Origin: Begonia masoniana
Lineage: Eukaryota; Streptophyta; Magnoliopsida; Cucurbitales; Begoniaceae
Length of the DNA stretch: 64,000 nt
Assembly (NCBI GenBank): GCA_022432975.1
Contig: CM039508.1
Span: 14,106,954 to 14,170,953, forward strand
Reading direction: 5' to 3'
Position 1 is the first letter of the stretch, and each line of letters starts with the position of its first letter. Position numbers and translations under genes: made by a program. Under the pieces are notes generated by a model. It saw only the letters and a list, made by a program, of their open reading frames with translations, was not told the DNA's origin and did no database searches. Shown here piece after piece: positions 1 through 13,635 of this stretch.

Positions 1-3000
1 TACGTTCAGCTCTTTTGGAGAAAATCGATTGAAGTAAAGTTTCTTATACTTCATCAACCGCATTACTAAGTCTTAATTACTCGTCCATGAAGGTTATTGG
101 GTACTCAATACACGTCGTTCTCATCACTTCAAGTTAAACCTTGAATGTGAAATGGCATAACTTAGGTTCTAACCACAGTCATGTAACACTCAACCTCATT
201 TTGCTTGATACGTTCAGCTCTTTTGGAACAAATCGATTGAAGTAAAGTTTCTTATACTTCATCAACGCATTACTAAGTCTTAATTACTCGTCCATGAAGG
301 TTATTGGGTACTCAATACACGTCGTTCTCATCACTTCAAGTTAAAACCTTGAATGTGAATGGATAACTTAGGTTCTAACCACAAGTCATGTAACACTCAA
401 CCTCATTTGCTTGATACGTTCAGCTCTTTTGGAGCAAATCGATTGAAGTAAAGTTTCTTATACTTCATCAACCGCATTACTAAGTCTTAATTACTCGTCC
501 ATGAAGGTTATTGGGTACTCAATACACGTCGTTCTCATCACTTCAAGTTAAAACCTTGAATGTGAAATGGATAACTTAGGTTCTAACCACAAGTCATGTA
601 ACACTCAACCTCATTTGCTTGATACGTTCAGCTCTTTTGGACAAATCGATTGAAGTAAAGTTTCTTATACTTCATCAAACGCATTACTAAGTCTTAATTA
701 CTCGTCCATGAAGGTTATTGGGTACTCAATACACGTCGTTCTCATCACTTCAAGTTAAAACCTTGAATGTGAAATGGATAACTTAGGTTCTAACCAAAAG
801 TCATGTAACACTCAACCTCATTTGCTTGATACGTTCAGCTCTTTGGAACAAATCGATTGAAGTAAAGTTTTCTATACTTCATCAAACGCATTACTAAGTC
901 TTAATTACTCGTCCATGAAGGTTATTGGGTACTCAATACACGTCGTTCTCATCACTTCAAGTTAAAACCTTGAATGTGAATGGATAACTTAGGTTCTAAC
1001 CACAAGTCATGTAACACTCAACCTCATTTGCTTGATACGTTCAGCTCTTTTGGAAGCAAATCGATTGAAGTAAAGTTTTCTTATACTTCATCAAACGCAT
1101 TACTAAGTCTTAATTACTCGTCCATGAAGGTTATTAGGTACTGAATACACGTCGTTTTCATCACTTCAAGTTAAAACCTTGAATGTGAGAAGAATAACTT
1201 AGGTTCTAACCACAAGTCATGTAACACTCAACCTCATTTGCTTGATACGTTCAGCTCTTTTGGAGCAAATCGATTGAAGTAAAGTTTCTTATACTTCATC
1301 AAACGCATTACTAAGTCTTAATTACTCGTCCATGAAGGTTATTGGGTACTCAATACACGTCGTTCTCATCACTTCAAGTTAAACCTTGAATGTGAGAATG
1401 GATAACTTAGGTTCTAACCACAAGTCATGTAACACTCAACCTCATTTGCTTGATACGTTCAGCTCTTTGGAACAAATCGATTGAAGTAAAGTTTCTTATA
1501 CTTCATCAACGCATTACTAAGTCTTAATTCCTCGTCCATGAAGGTTAATGGGTACTCAATACACGTCGTTCTCATCACTTCAAGTTAAAACCTTGAATGT
1601 GAAATGGATAACTTAGGTTCTAACCACAAGTCATGTAACCTCAACCTCATTTGCTTTGATACGTTCAGCTCTTTTGGAACAAATCGATTGAAGTAAAGTT
1701 TTCTTATACTTCATCAAACGCATTACTAAGTCTTAATTACTCGTCCATGAAGGTTATTGGGTCCTCAATACACGTCGTTCTCATCACTTCAAGTTAAAAC
1801 CTTGAATGTGAAATGGATAACTTAGGTTCTAACCACAAGTCATGTAACACTCAACCTATTTGCTTGATACGTTCAGCTCTTTTGGAACAAATCGATTGAA
1901 GTAAAGTTTCTTATACATTCATCAAACGCATTACTAATTCTTAATTACTCGTCCATGAAAGGTTATGGGTACTCAATACACGTCGTTCTCATCACTTCAA
2001 GTTAAACCTTGAATGTGAAATGGATAACTTAGGTTCTAACCACAAGTCATGTAACACTCAACCTCATTTGCTTGATACGTTCAGCTCTTTTGGACAAATC
2101 GATTGAAGTAAATTTTTCTTATACTTCATCAACCGCATTACTAAGTCTTAATTACTCGTCCATGAAGGTTATGGGTACTCAATACACGTCGTTCATCATC
2201 ACTTCAAGTTAAAACCTTGAATGTGAATGGATAACTTAGGTTCTAACCACAAGTCATGTAACACTCAACCTCATTTGCTTGATACGTTCAGCTCTTTTGG
2301 AACAAATCGATTGAAGTAAAGTTTCTTATACTTCATCAAACGCATTACTAAGTCTTAATTACTCGTCCATGAAGGTATTGGGTACTCAATACACGTCGTT
2401 CTCATCACTTCAAGTTAAAACCTTGAATGTGAAATGGATAACTTAGGTTCTAACCACAAGTCATGTAACACTCAACCTCATTTGCTTGATACGTTCAGCT
2501 CTTTTGGAATCAAATCGATTGAAGTAAAGTTTCTTATACTTCATCAACGCATACTAAGTCTTAATTACTCGTCCATGAAGGTTATTGGGTACTCAATACA
2601 CGTCGTTCTCATCACTTCAAGTTAAAACCTTGAATGTGACATGGATAACTTAGGTTCTAACCACAAGTCATGTAACACTCAACCTCAGTTGCTTGATACG
2701 TTCAGCTCTTTTGGAACAAATCGATTGAAGTAAAGTTTTTTACACTTCATCAAACGCATTACTAAGTCTTAATTACTCGTCCATGAAGGTTATTGGGTCC
2801 TCAATACACGTCGTTCCACATCACTTCAAGTAAAACCTTGAATGTGAATGGATAACTTAGGTTCTAGCCACAAGTCATGTAACACTCAACCTCATTTGCT
2901 TGATTCGTTCAGCTCTTTTGGAGCAAAACGATTGAAGTAAATTTTCCTATACTTAATCAATCGCATTACTAAGTCTTAATTACTCGTCCATGAAGGTTAT

Positions 3001-4249
3001 TGGGTACTCAATACACGTCGTTCACATCACTTCAAGTTAAAACCTTGAATGTGAGATTGATAACTTAGGTTCTAGCCACAAGTCATTTAACACTCAACCT
3101 TATTTGCTTGATACGTTCAGCTCTTATGGAACAAATCGATTGAAGTAAAATTTCTTATACTTCATCAAACGCATTACTAAGTCTTAATTTCTCGTCCATA
3201 AAGGTTATTGGGTACACAATACACGTCGTTCTCATCACTTCAAGTTAAAACCTTGAATGTGAAATGGATAACTTAGGTTCTAACCACAAGTCATGTAACA
3301 CTCAACCTCATTTGCTTGATACGTTCAGCTCTTTTGGAACAAATCGATTGAAGTAAAGTTTTTTATACTTCATCAAACGCATTACTAAGTATTAATTACT
3401 CGTCCATGAAGGTTAATGGGTCCTCAATACACGTCGTTCACATCACTTCAAGTAAAAACCTTGAATGTGAGATGGATAACTTAGGTTCTAACCTCAAGTA
3501 ATGTAACACTCAACCTCATTTGCTTGATACGTTCAGCTCTTTTGGAGCAAATCGATTGAAGTAAATTTTCTTATACTTCATCAACCGCATTACTAAGTCT
3601 TAATTACTCGTCCATGAATGTTATTGGGTCCTCAATACACGTCGTTCACATCACTTCAAGTTAAAACCTTGAATGTGAGATGGATAACTTAGGTTCTAGC
3701 CACAAGTCATTTAACACTCAACCTTATTTGCTTGATACGTTCAGCTCTTATGGAACAAATCGATTGAAGTAAAATTTCTTATACTTCATCAAACGCATTA
3801 CTAAGTCTTAATTTCTCGTCCATAAAGGTTATTGGGTACACAATACACGTCGTTCTCATCACTTCAAGTGAAAACCTTGAATGTGAAATGGATAACTTAG
3901 GTTCTAACCACAAGTCATGTAACACTCAACCTCATTTGCTTGATACGTTCAGCTCTTTTGGAACAAATCGATTGAAGTAAAGTTTTTTATACTTCATCAA
4001 ACGCATTACTAAGTATTAATTACTCGTCCATGAAGGTTAATGGGTCCTCAATACACGTCGTTCTCATCACTTCAAGTTAAAACCTTGAATGTGAAATGGA
4101 TAACTTAGGTTCTAACCACAAGTCATGTAACACTCAACCTCATTTGCTTGATACCTTCAGCTCTTTTGGAACAAATCGATTGAAGTAAAGTTTTTTATAT
4201 TTCATCAAACGAATTACTAAGTCTTAATTAATCGTCCATGAAGGTTATT

Positions 4250-5710
4250 GGGTACTCAATACACGTCGTTCTCATCATTTCAAGTTAAAACCTTGAATGT
4301 GAAATGCATAACTTAGGTTCTAACCACAAGTCATGTAACACTCAACCTCATTTGCTTGATACGTTCAGCTCTTTTGGATCAAATCGATTGAAGTAAATTT
4401 TCTTATACTTCATCAACCGCATTACTAAGTCTTAATTACTCGTCCATGAAGGTTATTGGGTAATCAATACACGTTGTTCTCATCACTTCAAGTTAAAACC
4501 TTGAATGTGAAATGGATAACTTAGGTTCTAACCACAAGTCATGTAACACTCAACCTCATTTGCTTGATACGTTCAGCTCTTTTGGAACAAATCGATTGAA
4601 GTAAAGTTTTTTATACTTCATCAAACGCATTACTAAGTCTTAATTACTCGTCCATGAAGGTTATTGGGTCCTCAATACACGTCGTTCACATCACTTCAAG
4701 TAAAAACCTTGAATGTGAAATGGATAACTTAGGTTCTAGCCACTAGTCATGTAACACTGAATCTCATTTGCTTGATACGTTCAGCACTTTTGGAGCAAAT
4801 CAATGAAGTAAAGTTTCTTATACTTCATCAACCGCATTACTAAGTCTTATTTACTCGTCCATGAAGGTTATTAGGTACTCAATACACGTCGTTCTCTTCA
4901 TTTCAAGTTAAAACCTTGAATGTGAAATGCATAACTTAGGTTCTAACCACAAGTCATGTAACACTCAACCTCATTTGCTTGATACGTTCAGCTCTTTTGG
5001 ATCAAATCGATTGAAGTAAAGTTTTTTATACATCATCAAACGCATTACTAAGTATTAATTACTCGTCCATGAAGGTTATTGGGTCCTCAATACACGTCGT
5101 TCACATCACTTCAAGTAAAAATCTTGAATGTGAAATGGATAACTTAGGTTCTAACCACAAGTAATGTAACACTCAACTTCATTTGCTTGATACGTTCAGC
5201 TCTTTTGGAGCAAATCAATTGAAGTAAATTTTCTTATACTTCATCAACCGCATTACTAAGTCTTAATTACTCGTCCATGAAGGTTATTGGGTACTCAATA
5301 CACGTCGTTCTCATCACTTCAAGTTAAAACATTGAATGTGAAATGGATAACTTAGGTTCTAACCACAAGTCATGTAACACTCAACCTCATTTGCTTGATA
5401 CGTTCAGCTCTTTTGGAACAAATCGATTGAAGTAAAGTTTTTTATACTTCATCAAACGCATTACTAAGTCTTAATTACTCGTCCATGAAGGTTATTGGGT
5501 CCTCAATACACGTCGTTCACATCACTTCAAGTAAAAACCTTGAATGTGAAATGGATAACTTAGGTTCTAACCACAAGTCATGTAACACTAAACCTCATTT
5601 GCTTGATACGTTCAGCTCTTTTGGAACAAATCGATTGAAGTAAAGTTTCTTATACTTCATCAAACGCATTACTAAGTCTTAATTACTCGTCCATGAAGGT
5701 TATTGGGTCC
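4250..5710. repeat. Dimeric higher-order repeat inside the satellite
   Basis: Monomers with tcctcaatacacgtcgttcacatc and a short agtaaaaacc alternate with monomers reading tactcaatacacgtcgttctcatc. The first type recurs near 4669, 5088 and 5506, about 418 bp (two monomers) apart. This indicates amplification of a two-monomer unit. The pattern breaks near 5705, where the same type follows after one monomer. Confidence 0.7.
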
Positions 5711-6276
5711 TCAATACACGTCGTTCACATCACTTCAAGTAAAAACCTTGAATGTGAAATTGGATAACTTAGGTTCTAACCACAAGTCATGTAACTCTCA
5801 ACCTCATTTGCTTGATACGTTCAGCTCTTTTGGAACAAATCGATTGAAGTAAAGTTTCTTATACTTTATCAAACGCATTACTAAGTCTGAATTACTCGTC
5901 CATGAAGGTTATTTGGTACTCAATACACGTCGTTCTCAGCACTTCAAGTTAAAACATTGAATGTGAAATGGATAACATAGGTTCTAACCACAAGTCATGT
6001 AACACTCAACCTCATTTGCTTGATACGTTCAGCTCTTTTGGAATAAATCGATTGAAGTAAAGTTTCTTATACTACATCAAACGCATTACTAAGTCTGAAT
6101 TACTCGTCCATGAAGGTTATTGGGTACTCAATACACGTCGTTCTCATTTCTTCAAGTTAAAACCTTGAATGTGAAATGGATAACTTAGGTTCTAACCACA
6201 ATTCATGTAACACTCAACCTCATTTGCTTGATACGTTCAGCTCTTTTGGACAAATCGATTGAAGTAAAGTTTCTTA

Positions 6277-7900
6277 TACTTTATCAAACGCATTACTAAG
6301 TCTAAATTACTCGTCCATGAAGGTTATTTGGTACTCAATACACGTCGTTCTCATCACTTCAAGTTAAAACATTGAATGTGAAATGGATAACTTAGGTTCT
6401 AGCCACAAGTCATGTAACACTCAACCTCATCTGCTTGATACGTTCAGCTCTTTTGGAACAAATCGATTGAAGTAAAGTTTCTTATACTTCATCAAACGCA
6501 TTACTAAGTCTTAATTACTCGTCCATGAAGGTTATTGGGTACTCAATACACGTCGTTCTCGTCACTTCAAGTTAAAACCTTGAATGTGAAATGGATAACT
6601 TAATTTCTAACCACAAGTCATGTAACACTCAACCTCATTTGCTTGATACGTTCAGCTCTTTTGGAGCAAATCGATTGAAGTAAAATTTCTTATATTTCAT
6701 CAAACGCATTACTAAGTTTTAATTACTCGTCCATGAAGGTTATCGGGTACTCAATACACGTCGTTCTCATCACTTCAAGTTAAAACATTGAATGTGAAAT
6801 GGATAACTTAGAATCTAACCACAAGTCATGTAACTCTCAACCTCCTTTGCTTGATACGTTCAGCTCTTTTGGAACAATTCAATTGAAGTAAAGTTTCTTA
6901 TACTTTATCAAACGCATTACTAAGTCTGAATTACTCGTCCATGAAGGTTATTTGGTACTCGATACACGTCGTTCTCATCACTTCAAGTTAAAACATTGAA
7001 TGTGAAATGGATAACTTAGGTTCTAACCACAAGTCATGTAACTCTCAACCTCATTTGCTTGATACGTTCAACTCTTTTGGAACAAATCGAATGAAGTAAA
7101 GTTTCTTATACTTCATCAAACGCATTACTAAGTCTGAATCACTCGTCCATGAAGGTTATTGGGTACTCAATACACGTCGTTCTCATCACTTCAAGTTAAA
7201 ACATTGAATGTGAAATGGATAACTTAGGTTCTAGCCACAAGTCATGTAACACTCAACCTCATCTGCTTGATACGTTCAGCTCCTTTGAAACAAATCGATT
7301 GAAGTAAAGTTTCTTATACTTCATCAAACGCATTACTAAGTTTTAATTACTCGTCCATGAAGGTTATTGGGTACTCAATACACGTCGTTCTCATCACTTC
7401 AAGTTAAAACATTGAATGTGAAATGAATAACTTAGGTTCTAACCACAAGTCATGTAACTCTCAACCTCATTTGCTTGATACGTTCAGCTCTTTTGGAACA
7501 AATCGATTGAAGTAAAGTTTCTTATACTTTATCAAACGCATTACTAAGTCTGAATTACTCGTCCGTGAAGGTTATTTGGTACTCAATACACGTCGTTCTC
7601 CTCACTTCAAGTTAAAACATTGAATGTGAAATGGATAACTTAGGTTCTAACCACAAGTCATCTAACTCTCAACCTCATTTGCTTGATACGTTCAGCTCTT
7701 TTGGAACAAATCGATTGAAGTAAAGTTTCTTATACTTCATCAAACGCATTACTAAGTCTGAATTACTCGTCCATGAATGTTGTTGGATACTCAAGAAACG
7801 TCGTTCTCATCACTTCAACTTAAAACATTGAATGTGAAATGGATAACTTAGGTTCTAACCACAAGTCATGTAACTCTCAACCTCATTTGCTTGATACGTT
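6277..7900. repeat. Trimeric higher-order repeat inside the satellite
   Basis: The diagnostic variant tactttatcaaacg followed by gtctgaattactcgtcc and gttatttggtactc begins at 6277, 6901 and 7525. Both spacings are exactly 624 bp, that is 3 x 208. The intervening monomers also recur in order (attggg/aacattg type, then ttttaatt or tcttaatt type). An earlier copy at 5862 is two monomers upstream of 6277. Confidence 0.8.
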
Positions 7901-10451
7901 CAACTCTTTTGGAACAAATCGATTGAAGTAAAGTTTCTTATACTTCATCAAACGCATTACTAAGTCTGAATTATACGTCCATGAAGGTTATTGGGTCCTC
8001 AATACACGTCGTTCTCATCACTTCAAGTTAAACCTTGAATGTGACATGGATAACTTAGATTCTAACCACAAGTCATGTAACACACAACTTTATTTGCTTG
8101 ATACGTTCAGCTCTTTTGGACTAAATCTATTGAAGTGAAGTTTCTGATACATCATCAAACGCATTACTAAGTCTTAATTACCCGTCCATGAAAGTTGTTG
8201 GGTCCTCAATACACGTCGTTCTCATCACTTCAAGTTAAATCCTTGAATGTGAAAAGGATAACTTAGGTTCTAACCAAAAGTCATGTAACACTTAACCTTA
8301 TTTTCTTGATACGTTCAGCTCTTTTGGTACAAATCGATTGATGTAAATTTACTTGTACTTCATCAAACGCATTATTAAGTCTTAATTACTCGTCCATGAA
8401 GGTTATTGGGTCCTCATTGCACCTCGTTCTCATTCTTTCAAGTTAAAACCTTAAATGTGAAATGGAAATTTAGGTTCTAACCACAAGTCATGTAACACTC
8501 AACCTCATTTGCTTAATACGTTCAGCTCTTTCGGAGAAATCGATTGAAGTAAAGTTTGTTATCCTGCATCAAACGCATTACTAAGTCTTAAATACTCGTC
8601 CATGAAGGTTATTGGGTCCTCATTACACGTCGTTCTCATCCTTTCAAGTTATAACCTTGAATGTGAAATGGAAACTTAGGTTATAACCACAAGTCATGTA
8701 ACACTCAACCTCATTTGCTTGATACGTTCAGCTCTTTTAGAAAAAATCGATTGAATTAAAGTTTCTTATACTTCATCAAACGCATTACTAAGTCTTAATT
8801 ACTCGTCCATGAAGGTTATTGGGTACTCAATACACGTCGTTTTCATCACTTCAAGTTAAAACCTTGAATGTGAGATGGATAACTTAGGTTCTAACCAAAA
8901 GTCGTGTAACACTCAACCTCATTTGCTTGATACGTTTAGCTCTTTTGGAAAAAATCCATTGAAGTAAAGTTTCTTATTCTTCATCAAACGCATTACTAAG
9001 TCTTAATTACGCGTCCATGAAGGTTATTGGGTACTCAATACACGTCGTTCTCATCACTTCAAGTAAACTGAATGTGAAATGGATAACTTAGGTTCTAACC
9101 ACAAGTCATGTAACACTCACCTCATTTGCTTGATACGTTCAGCTCTTGTGGAACAAATCAATTGAAGTAAAGTTTCTTATACTTCATCAAACCCATTACT
9201 ATGTCTTAATTACTTGTCCATGAAGGTTATTGGGTCCTTAATTCAAGTCGTTCTCATCACTTCTAATTAAAACCTTAAAAGTGAAATGAATAACTTTGGT
9301 TCTAACCACAAGTCATGTAACACTCAACCTCATTTGCTTGATACGTTCAGCTCTTTTGGAACAAATCGATTGAAGTAAAGTTTCTTATACATCACCAAAC
9401 GCATTACTAAGTCTTAATTACGCGTCCATGAACGTTATTGGGTCCTCAATATACGTCGTTCTAATCACTTCAAGTTAAAACCTTGAATGTGAAATGGATA
9501 ACTTAGGTTCTAACCACAAGTCATGTAACACTCAACCTCATTTGCATGATACGTTAAGCTCTTTTGGAACAAATCGATTGAAGTAAAGATTCTTATACTT
9601 CATCAAACGCATTACTAAGTCTTATTTACTCGTCCATGAAGGTTATTGGGTCCTCAATTCACGTCGTTCTCATCACTTCAAGTTAAAACCTTGAAAGTGA
9701 AATGAATAATTTCGGTTCTAACCATAAGTCATGTAACACTCAACCTCATTTGCTTGACACGTTTAGCTCTTTTGGAACAAATCGATTGAAGTAAAGTTTC
9801 TTATACTTCATCAAACGTATTACTAAGTCTTAATTACTCATCCATTAAGGTTGTTGGGTCCTCAATACACGTTGTTCTTATCCTTTCAAGTTAAAACATT
9901 GAATGTGAAATGGATAACTTAAGTTCTAACCAAAAGTCATGTAGCACTAAACCTTATTTGCTTGACACGTTCAGCTCTTTTGGAACAAATCGATTGTACT
10001 AAAGTTTCTCATAATTCATCAAACGCATTACTAAGACTTAATTACTCGTCCATGAAGGTTGTTGCGTCATCAATACACGTTGTTCTCATCCTTTCAAGTT
10101 AAAACCTTGAATGTGAAATGAATAACTTAGGTTCTAACCAAAAGTCATGTACCACTCAACCTCATTTGCTTGATACGTTCAGCACTTTTGGAACAAATCG
10201 ATCGAAGTAAAGTTTCTTATACTTCATCAAACGCATTACTAAGTCTTAATTACTCGTCCATGAAGGTTATTGGATCCTCAATACATGTCGTTCTCATCAC
10301 ATTAAGTTAAAACCTTGAATGTGAAATGGATAACTTAGGTTCTAACCACAAGTCATGTAACACTCAACCTCATTTGTATGATACGTTCAGCTTCTTTGGA
10401 ACAAATCTATTGATGTAAAGTTTCTTATACTTCATCAAACGCATTACTTAA

Positions 10452-11160
10452 TGTTGTCCAAGTTCAGACCAACTCAAAACCCAAGAATAAGGATCCAGTT
10501 GAAGATACAGCGGGCCCAATGACAAGAGCAAGAAGCCCAAGATTTTTGGAAGATGTTTTGAAGAAAGAGTGCGATACACATGCACATGTAAGAATTAAAA
10601 ACACATATGTCATACACATGCAGACGTAGGAATTAAAGAGGTAATGCGCCAAACGTATGCATATACGAGGAATTAAAAAGTCACATGCAAAGCACATTCA
10701 AATCATACAAATCTCGTAGGAAAAGATCTTATCCGACTGAATCTTTTCAAATCAGTTCAAATCATGTTCAAACAAAGTTGATCTTTATCCTACGAAAATT
10801 TTTAGTTATTTTATCATTTTATTTCTTTTATTTTAACATTTTTTATTTACTTAAATATGTAGCCTATTTAAAGGCAAAACTTCAAGTTTTGAATTAAATC
10901 AGGTTTTATCTAATTGTGAGAGAATTTCTCTTAGTTTCTTGAAGAAACTCCGAACTTATCAAGGTTCTCCTTGTGGCGTTCAAAATCCGACTTATCAAAC
11001 AAACAGGCATATTCGTTTGTGTCGTCCTCCTCATTCCAAGGTTCGGGTTTGTATAGATTTGGGTCAAGGATTTCCTCCTATTCAAAGTTGTAGATTCTGG
11101 GTTAGCGACGACGTCAATATTTGATCGTGGGTCACCGTCACATAGTTGGCATGGTTCGCA
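10452..11160 (+). repeat. 5' LTR of X1
   Basis: It begins with TG at the satellite junction and ends ...ttcgca five bases before the primer site at 11166. It is about 709 bp long. It contains a TATA-like tatttaaa at 10865-10872 and matches the LTR at 15684-16377 with few differences. The first part encodes the gag-pol C-terminal tail when it serves as a 3' LTR (see 19502-19709). Confidence 0.85.
10865..10872 (+). promoter_or_regulatory. Putative LTR TATA box (X1)
   Basis: tatttaaa in the context gcctatttaaaggc, about 410 bp into the LTR and downstream of an AT-rich stretch. The same context is present at 16080-16087 (X2) and 29887-29894 (X3). The role is inferred from position and conservation only. 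Confidence 0.45.
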
Positions 11161-11165
11161 TCATT

Positions 11166-11178
11166 TGGTATCAGAGAC
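11166..11178 (+). promoter_or_regulatory. Primer binding site, initiator tRNA-Met type (X1)
   Basis: tggtatcagagac follows the LTR end after 5 bases. TGGTATCAGAG is complementary to the 3' end of plant initiator tRNA-Met and is the usual minus-strand primer site of plant Ty3/gypsy elements. Confidence 0.85.
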
Positions 11179-12493
11179 AAATCGAGTTCGTCAGGTTCTA
11201 TCCCTCCTTTCCGTTTGTTTTGTTTCAGAAATTTTGTTCTCGAGTCTTGAAATCTGTTTCAATTTATCTCGATGATTCTCTGTTCATGTATGCATCAAAC
11301 GAAAAATCGTCTTCATATGAATCATAGAATGGCGCGTTAACTTTCCGATTTGTGTTAAAACGTCAAAATCGCATCTTGTTTGCCCATTCAAATTTAAATT
11401 TTTGTAACTGTCGCCTATTTCATTCTGGTGTACTAGAATCTAGTTAAAACCATTTTAATCATTCGAATGTTTATAGACCTCAAACAAAATTGTCATCATC
11501 TTATGATTTGTGAATTAACGTTTTTATCTTTCCACTTTGTATTGAAATGTCAAAATCGGATCTTGTTTGCCGATTCAAAAGTCAAATTTTGTAACCGTCA
11601 AGGATTGATGATGCTCAAAAGTATTTTGCAATTTTCGTCCATATAAAGATTCCAATTGCCAAAGTGTTATTCTTTGAGTTGTTAGATGACATTTTATCTT
11701 TCCAAATCATAACCTGCAACTTAAAATTTCCGATCTGGTTTGGGCACTAAAACGTCATTGCTAAATTTGGGAAATTTGGTTTCTAATTCGGTTCAAATCG
11801 TTTACTAATTCTGTTACAAATTTGATTACCAATTATGTTACAATGCAAAAAAAAAATTTGTGTTTCTAATCTGTTCGACGACTAACATTACTTCATTGGA
11901 TTTTCCTTTGCATCCTTATAACAGTCTAATTATTTTGAGCTAGTTCTTTCAATCCACTATTGTAGTGGCTGTTATTTGTTTTGTTTCGAAAGAAATCACG
12001 ATATTCAGTGGAAAAAGGCACGCGTTTTAATGACATCTACAGGTAAAAGCCATTTTTTAGTGAGTGTAACACGAGTGCCATTGAGTCATTTTTCACATTT
12101 CCGTGAAACACGTCAGGGCGTGCTGTGAGGCCTATTTTCTTCACCTCTACTTCTACTTTCTTATATTGTTTTCGTAATTTATACCTATTTTTTTCCATTA
12201 TTTATTTATTATTTTTTTGGTCTTTTCATTTTGGTTTTGTCCAATTTTTTTTTTTTTTATTCAAAGACTCATTTATTACTATTGGTTAGTTTCAAAAGAA
12301 ACAAAATAATATTTTCAAGTGGAAAAAGGCCCATGGGTGAGCATTTCTAAGAGGTAAAAGCCATATATTTATTGCAGAGTAAACCGAGTGCAATTGAGTG
12401 ATTGTCACACATTTTGTCGAGTGAACCCTGAGGGTTGGGTGTGAGGTCCTATTGTTTTACTTCACCTTTTGATATCTTGATAGAATATCTAGC

Positions 12494-13260
12494 CATGTCC
12501 TGATGTAGAAGAAACCCACGTCCAGGTAACATTCCAAATTTACAAATGGAGGCGATGATTGGGGAGATTGAAGGCGGCTGATAAACAGGGTTCAAATGAG
12601 ATCGACGAGCGGATTGACAGTGCAACATATTTGCGACACGAGTCGAGTCCAACCCCAGGTGGCAGAATGCACCGAGAAGAACCCAACAAGGCATTTCCCT
12701 ACGGAAGAGATCGATGAATTGCCGAGAGAAACATGGGATGATCTTGATAGGGGTGTCCTGTGGGTAGTCGTGGAAGCCATGGAAACGACCACGCAATACA
12801 AACCGAAGGGCCAACTTGATGATAATTTGGAGAAACATCCAAGGAGATTCATGATTTCGAGGAAAAAGTGATCCGGAGGAGTACCTGGACTGGAGCGGAA
12901 ATAGAGCTAGTTTTTGATTGCCACAATTACTCCGAGCGAAGAAAGTGAAGCTTGCTGCCATAGAATTTACATGTTGCGATAGTGTGGTTAGGCAAGTTGT
13001 GGTCTTGATCGAAGCAAGATGGAGCCCTTCCATTGAGAGTGGGCATGAATGAAGAGGTGAGGCGACGTCGATTTGTACCGAGATTCATTACCCAACCAGC
13101 GTGATCACACAACAAATTGCAAACTCTTCGCAAGGGAGTCGAAGTGGTAATGAATACTTACAGCCATAGGATATGCGATGCATAACGGGCAACGTCAAAG
13201 AGGACGAAAGATTAAGAGAGGCATCCGAATAATTTCAATCTTAAGGCTGAAGGGAGCAAG
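12494..13260 (+). pseudogene. gag relic of X1 (CRM-like), heavily frameshifted
   Basis: The DNA aligns with the better gag at 17704-18434: the start region at about 12494 (ccatgtcctgatgtag against ccatgtctgatgtag), the codons for the DPEEYLDW motif around 12870, and the R/K-rich RRRF region around 13060. Extra and missing single bases occur every few tens of bases, so no frame stays open beyond about 100 codons. Gag would form the virus-like particle. This copy cannot encode it. The indel density is much higher than in the X1 LTR, so some breaks may be consensus errors. Confidence 0.75.
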
Positions 13261-13635
13261 AAAAAGGTGACACAAGAATTAGTTAAAAGTGCCAAAATAG
13301 AAAACCAAGGGAGAAAAAAATATTTGAAAATAGCAACATAGAGGGTGAAAAGCCGAAGGAGCAGAGAGAAAAACTTGGAAAAGGGGGGGGAAAAAGAAAT
13401 AAAAACCGAGGGAGAGAGTGAACAAAAGCCAAGTGAGAAAACAATCGTGTTGATGAACAAAAGTGAGGATAAGCGTGAGATGATTTTTCTTTTTATATAA
13501 CAGATGTTTATTTATCATCTAAGACTTACCCAGTTTTCTTTCTTTCTTCCAAGTGTTGTTTCTTTTCTTTTGCAAAAATAATATGAAATTCCCGAGGAGT
13601 TTCGGAGACCAATTTCTCCGTTTGAGGGAGATTAA

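Larger units (their letters stand above)
1..10451. repeat. 208-bp satellite tandem array (left block, about 50 monomers)
   Basis: The same unit recurs head to tail. Successive copies of the start motif tacgttcagctc lie at 1, 209, 415, 623 and 830, giving a 206-208 bp spacing and a 208-bp consensus. Counting the consensus from that motif, a primer-like block aatcgattgaagtaaag lies at 24-39, the dyad TTCAAG/CTTGAA around 128-146, and ccacaagtcatgtaacactc around 173-192. No coding potential survives: 208 is not a multiple of 3, so open frames close within about 70 codons. Monomers at 1-2900 differ mostly by 1-base indels; those further right differ mostly by substitutions. A centromeric role is inference from length, abundance and the embedded CRM-like elements. 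Confidence 0.97.
10452..13635 (+). mobile_element. CRM-like Ty3/gypsy element X1, 3'-truncated
   Basis: The left end is a near-intact LTR terminus (tgttgtccaagttcag, compare tgatgtgatccaagttcag at 19502) abutting satellite. The order is LTR, tRNA-Met primer site, long leader, then gag relic. Homology to X2 stops at about 13635 (gggagattaa), where satellite resumes through the shared bases attaa. The RT, RNase H and integrase regions and the 3' LTR are therefore missing. Up to about 11750 X1 is almost identical to X2; beyond that it carries many single-base indels. CRM assignment comes from the gag and integrase-tail homology of its better-preserved relative X2. Confidence 0.88.

Noticed and set aside
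2434..2625. 63-codon and similar open frames inside satellite monomers (also 30.0, 32.5 and 33.0 kb)
   Set aside because: They follow the satellite sequence, shift frame with every 208-bp unit, and have no start context or protein similarity.
1..10451. CRISPR array
   Set aside because: Regular repeats have no unique spacers; the whole 208-bp unit repeats, as in a eukaryotic satellite.
12449..13033. 194-codon minus-strand frame in X1
   Set aside because: Antisense shadow of the degenerate CRM gag.
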